Origin: Phenylobacterium sp. | Lineage (GTDB): Bacteria; Pseudomonadota; Alphaproteobacteria; Caulobacterales; Caulobacteraceae | Direction of reading: 5' to 3' | Length of the DNA: 35,492 nucleotides | NCBI RefSeq assembly: GCF_004799395.1 | Contig: NZ_SSMZ01000025.1 | Span: 1 to 35,492 of the forward strand | Shown here: positions 32,710 through 35,492 of the stretch, piece by piece | Layout: each line of letters begins with the position of its first letter | Numbering within the stretch: the stretch's first letter is position 1 | Notes under the pieces: generated by a model | The model's input: the letters and a program-made list of their open reading frames with translations, nothing else | The model's database searches: none | What the model was told of the DNA's origin: nothing | Position numbers and translations under genes: made by a program

Positions 32710-33666
32710 ATGGCTTTGACGATTTCCGCGCCGGCCCCAGTGGGCTCCATCAACCCCTTTGCGTCGGTGGACGCCCTGGTCGAGGGCCTGGGCGGCGTCG
32801 GCTACATCGCCTCGCGCCGCATCGCGACGGCCCTCTACATGGCCGTCCACCTGCAGAAGCCGATCCTGGTGGAGGGCTCGGCGGGCGTTGGCAAGACAGA
32901 GCTGGCGCTTTCGACCGCTCGCCTGCTGGCCCAGCCCTTGATCCGCATGCAGTGCTACGAGGGCCTGGACGAGTCCAAGGCGCTCTATGAGTGGAAGTAC
33001 GGCAAGCAACTGCTCTACACCCAGATCCTGAAGGACCGCATGGGCTCGGCGCTGGCCGACGCGCCGGACATGGACGCGGCCATGGACCGCCTGCACGGCA
33101 TGGGCGACCTGTTCTTCTCCGAGCCCTTCCTGGAGCCCAGGCCCCTGATGCAGGCGCTGCGCCACGACGACGGCTGCGTCCTCTTGATCGACGAGATCGA
33201 CAAGTCCGACGAGGCTTTCGAGGCCTTCCTGCTGGAGGTGCTGTCGGCCTACCAGGTCTCGGTGCCCGAACTGGGCGTCATCGTCGCCAAGACCCCGCCC
33301 CTGGTGTTCCTCACCTCCAACAACGTCCGTGACCTGGGCGATGCGTTGAAACGGCGCTGCCTGCACCTGCACATCCCCCTTCCGGAGCCGGCGCTGGAGG
33401 AGCGGATCGTGGCCACTCGCGTGCCGGGGATCGAGCAGGCGTTGACCGGCCAGCTGGTGGCCTTCGTCCAGTCGTTGCGCATGCTCGACTTGCGCAAGGC
33501 CCCTTCGATTTCCGAGACCGTCGACTGGGCCCGCGCGCTGATCCTGCTGCACGCCCGGGACCTCGACCCGGCGATGGTGCGCGACACCCTGAACGTGATC
33601 CTGAAGTTCGAGCAGGACATTGCCGCCGTCGAACCCCAGATCGTCGAGCTGCTCGCGCGGCGCTGA
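32710..33666 (+). CDS. MoxR-family AAA+ ATPase (CoxD-like)
   Basis: 318 residues. Walker A 'GSAGVGKT' (56-63), Walker B 'VLLIDEIDKSD' (157-167), sensor 1 'PLVFLTSNNVRDLGDALKRRC' including the arginine-finger area, and sensor 2 region 'LRKAPSISETVDWARAL'. This is the MoxR AAA+ subfamily closest to CoxD, a chaperone-like ATPase acting with a VWA protein to mature metal enzymes or remodel complexes. The next gene, 11 bases downstream, encodes such a VWA partner. No carbon-monoxide dehydrogenase (coxMSL) genes are in the window, so the client is unknown. Confidence 0.93.
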   Translation: MALTISAPAPVGSINPFASVDALVEGLGGVGYIASRRIATALYMAVHLQKPILVEGSAGVGKTELALSTARLLAQPLIRMQCYEGLDESKALYEWKYGKQLLYTQILKDRMGSALADAPDMDAAMDRLHGMGDLFFSEPFLEPRPLMQALRHDDGCVLLIDEIDKSDEAFEAFLLEVLSAYQVSVPELGVIVAKTPPLVFLTSNNVRDLGDALKRRCLHLHIPLPEPALEERIVATRVPGIEQALTGQLVAFVQSLRMLDLRKAPSISETVDWARALILLHARDLDPAMVRDTLNVILKFEQDIAAVEPQIVELLARR

Positions 33667-33677
33667 GGGCTCAGGCC

Positions 33678-35036
33678 ATGCAGCACACCCTCGAAGAGTT
33701 CCTCCGCGCGCTCCGCGCCGCCGACGTGAAGGTCTCGCCGGCCGAGGCGATCGACGCGGCGCGGACGGCGGCCACGGTGGGCTACGCGGACCGCGAACTC
33801 TTCAAGGACGCGCTCTGCGCCACCCTGGCCAAGTCGAAGGACGAGGTGGTCCGCTTCGACCAGGCCTTCGAGACCTTCTTCACGCGCGCACCCTTCGCCC
33901 TCGGCGCGCCGCCGCCGGACGAGGGTGAAGGTCGGGAGGGCGGTCAGGAAACGCCCGGCCTGGCGCAATCGCCGCTTGCCCAGATGCTGCTGAAGGGCGA
34001 CGCCGCTGGGCTCGCCCAGTCGATGGAAGAAGCCGCCGCACGCGCCGGCGTCGCCGAGATCCGCCTCTCCACCCAGCGCAGCCGCCTGACGCGGCGCCTG
34101 CTGGACGAGATGGGCCTCGCCGAAATCGAGAAGATCATCGCCAATGCGCGCCGCATGCCCGACGGCCAGGGGGTCGCCGACCGCCTGGACGCGGCGAAGA
34201 AGGGCCTGGTCGCCCAGGCCCAGGCCTTCGTCGAGCGACAGCACGAGCTCTACGCCTCCGGCTCCGGCAAGCAGTTGCGCGAGGAGATGCTGGCCAAGAA
34301 GGCGCTGAACGCCGACGGCGGCATCGATCCCGTCGACCTCGTCATGATGCAGGCCCTGGTCAAGCGCATGGCCAAGCGCCTGGCCGACCGCTATTCGCGC
34401 CGCCGCCACACCGCCAACCGAGGCCACCTCGACGTGCGCAAGACGCTCCGCAAATCCATGGCCCACGGCGGTGTGCCCTTCGAGATCGAGTGGAAGGTCA
34501 AGAAGGTCGACAAGCCGTCGATCGTCGCCATCTGCGACGTCTCCAAATCGGTGGCCGCCGCCGCCCAGTTCCTGCTGACCTTCCTCTATGCCCTGAACGA
34601 GGTGGTCGACCGGCTGGACGCCTACGCCTTCTCCGGCCGGCTGATCCCGGTCAACGCCATCCTCGACGACAACGGCGTCGAGGGCGCGATCCTCAAGGTG
34701 CTGCAGACCATCGGCTTCCAGCAAACCGACTACGGCCGCGCGCTGGAGGACTTCGTCGACAACCACATCGACCGCCTCGACCGCCACACCACGGTGATCA
34801 TCCTGGGCGACGGCCGCTCCAACTTCGCCGACCCGCGCCTGGACCTGATGCACCTGATCCAGCAGCGGGCCCGCGCGGTGATCTGGCTGAACCCCGAGCC
34901 CGAGAGCTATTGGGGCCAGGGCGACAGCGTCATGTACCGCTACGTCCGCTTCACCCACGTGGCCAAGCAATGCAACACGCTGGGCCAACTGGAGCGGATC
35001 GTCGAGGACGTGCTCCGGACCTACTCGGCCCACTAG
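33678..35036 (+). CDS. CoxE-like VWA-domain protein, partner of the MoxR ATPase
   Basis: 452 residues, cytosolic. The N-terminal helical part ('TLEEFLRALRAADVKVSPAEAIDA') and an acidic/Gly linker (79-95) precede a long helical region and a C-terminal von Willebrand A domain. Its metal-ion-dependent adhesion site is 'CDVSKS' (Asp287, Ser289, Ser291), with 'AYAFSGRL' and 'VIILGDGRSN' completing the site. 'RRRHTANRGHLDVRKTLRKSM' is a hallmark of CoxE-family proteins. It works with MoxR/CoxD ATPases in protein-complex activation. It ends two bases before the stop of the convergent cytochrome gene. Confidence 0.92.
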   Translation: MQHTLEEFLRALRAADVKVSPAEAIDAARTAATVGYADRELFKDALCATLAKSKDEVVRFDQAFETFFTRAPFALGAPPPDEGEGREGGQETPGLAQSPLAQMLLKGDAAGLAQSMEEAAARAGVAEIRLSTQRSRLTRRLLDEMGLAEIEKIIANARRMPDGQGVADRLDAAKKGLVAQAQAFVERQHELYASGSGKQLREEMLAKKALNADGGIDPVDLVMMQALVKRMAKRLADRYSRRRHTANRGHLDVRKTLRKSMAHGGVPFEIEWKVKKVDKPSIVAICDVSKSVAAAAQFLLTFLYALNEVVDRLDAYAFSGRLIPVNAILDDNGVEGAILKVLQTIGFQQTDYGRALEDFVDNHIDRLDRHTTVIILGDGRSNFADPRLDLMHLIQQRARAVIWLNPEPESYWGQGDSVMYRYVRFTHVAKQCNTLGQLERIVEDVLRTYSAH

Positions 35037-35038
35037 GC

Positions 35039-35492
35039 CTATTGGCGCATCCGCCAGGGGGATCGATCGTCCCACTTGGCGATCTCGCCTGTGGCCCAGG
35101 CGGTCGTCTTGTCGGCGTGGCAAACGTTGCAGGCGTTGGGGATGCCGAGATTCTCCGTCGCGGTGGGCGTCACGAAGTGGAACGTGTGGCTGGCGACATT
35201 CACCTTGCCCAGCGTCTGTTCGATCTTCGGCATGTGACAGGCCACGCAACTGTCCCCGGCGCTTCCGACCGCGTGATGGGTGTGCGCCTCGATCGTCGCC
35301 GCGCGGGGCCCGTTGCGGCCATTGGCGCTGTGGCAGGTCAGGCAGACCTCGTTGACCGGCTTGCGAAGCATGGCTTGATTGTCCGTACCGTGCGGATCGT
35401 GGCAGCTGAAGCAGGTCACGCCCCGCGCGTACATCAGGCTCTGAACGAAATCGTTGCCCTGCATCCGGTTCTTGTGGGCCGTGTCGTCCGGG
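35039..35492 (-). CDS. Multihaem c-type cytochrome, C-terminal part (5' end outside window)
   Basis: The ORF track starts at an internal Met (35464), but the frame stays open to the window edge ('PDDTAHKNRMQGNDF'), so the gene continues beyond 35492. The visible 150 residues contain four CxxCH haem sites: 'CFSCHDPHG', 'CLTCHSANG', 'CVACHMPK' and 'CNVCHADKT', with extra His residues as possible distal ligands. The 'MQGNDFVQSLMYARGVTCFSCHDPHGT' block is typical of long periplasmic multihaem cytochromes in the cytochrome c3/DmsE-like or TPR-containing group. It should be exported and carry electrons; its partners could include the copper protein nearby. The total haem number and any signal peptide are not visible. 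Confidence 0.9.
   Translation of the reverse strand, partial: PDDTAHKNRMQGNDFVQSLMYARGVTCFSCHDPHGTDNQAMLRKPVNEVCLTCHSANGRNGPRAATIEAHTHHAVGSAGDSCVACHMPKIEQTLGKVNVASHTFHFVTPTATENLGIPNACNVCHADKTTAWATGEIAKWDDRSPWRMRQ

Overview
The window is high-GC alphaproteobacterial chromosome. Gene order and family content (a Tad/Cpa pilus operon, DUF35/thiolase and CoA-transferase catabolic genes, secreted 'GQPDLQGVW' proteins, a DUF3034 protein) suggest Caulobacterales, for example Phenylobacterium or Caulobacter. That placement is an inference from memory of these families; there is no rRNA or marker gene here. Genes are tightly packed, often with overlapping stop and start codons. Most long ORFs in the track are GC-driven shadows. 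No tRNA, rRNA, CRISPR array, insertion sequence or phage gene was seen.

Layout. (1) 1-4637: the end of a biotin-dependent carboxylase gene (+), then a probable four-gene minus-strand operon of aldo/keto reductase, CaiB-type CoA transferase, secreted protein of unknown function and thiolase. (2) 4882-11921: a compact Tad/Flp secretion operon, cpaB-cpaC-cpaE-cpaF-tadB-tadC, with no pilin, prepilin peptidase or CpaD nearby, closed by a strong hairpin. (3) 11947-22067: an accessory catabolic region. It holds an unknown lipocalin-like protein (-), a cytochrome P450 / hydroxyacyl-CoA-kinase-like / small helical protein / MFS exporter operon, a NIPSNAP plus ABM-monooxygenase pair facing an ArsR-like regulator, a DUF35 plus thiolase-like pair, and an exported PHP-family metallohydrolase. 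(4) 22064-24562: a membrane hybrid histidine kinase with a Cache-like sensor. (5) 24765-27958: a lysine-catabolism module of Lrp-type regulator, lysine 6-dehydrogenase-like enzyme and ALDH7 aminoadipate-semialdehyde dehydrogenase. (6) 28014-35492: a periplasmic redox/signalling region with a truncated haemoglobin carrying an export-like leader, a DUF3034 protein, a type-1 copper protein, a Cache-HAMP-degenerate GGDEF-EAL protein, a MoxR ATPase with its CoxE-like VWA partner, and the C-terminal part of a multihaem cytochrome c that runs off the window.

Most promising leads. The ATGA-coupled kinase and small-protein pair behind a P450 resembles the LvaA-LvaB 4-hydroxyacyl-CoA kinase system and could form a hydroxylate-then-phosphorylate route. 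The globin / DUF3034 / cupredoxin / EAL cluster has a perfect 15-bp palindrome in its divergent promoter region. The NIPSNAP-ABM pair is divergent from a cysteine-containing ArsR-like regulator, with a TTCGA-N6-TCGAA dyad between them. All functional links are inferences from sequence and gene order; no database search was possible.
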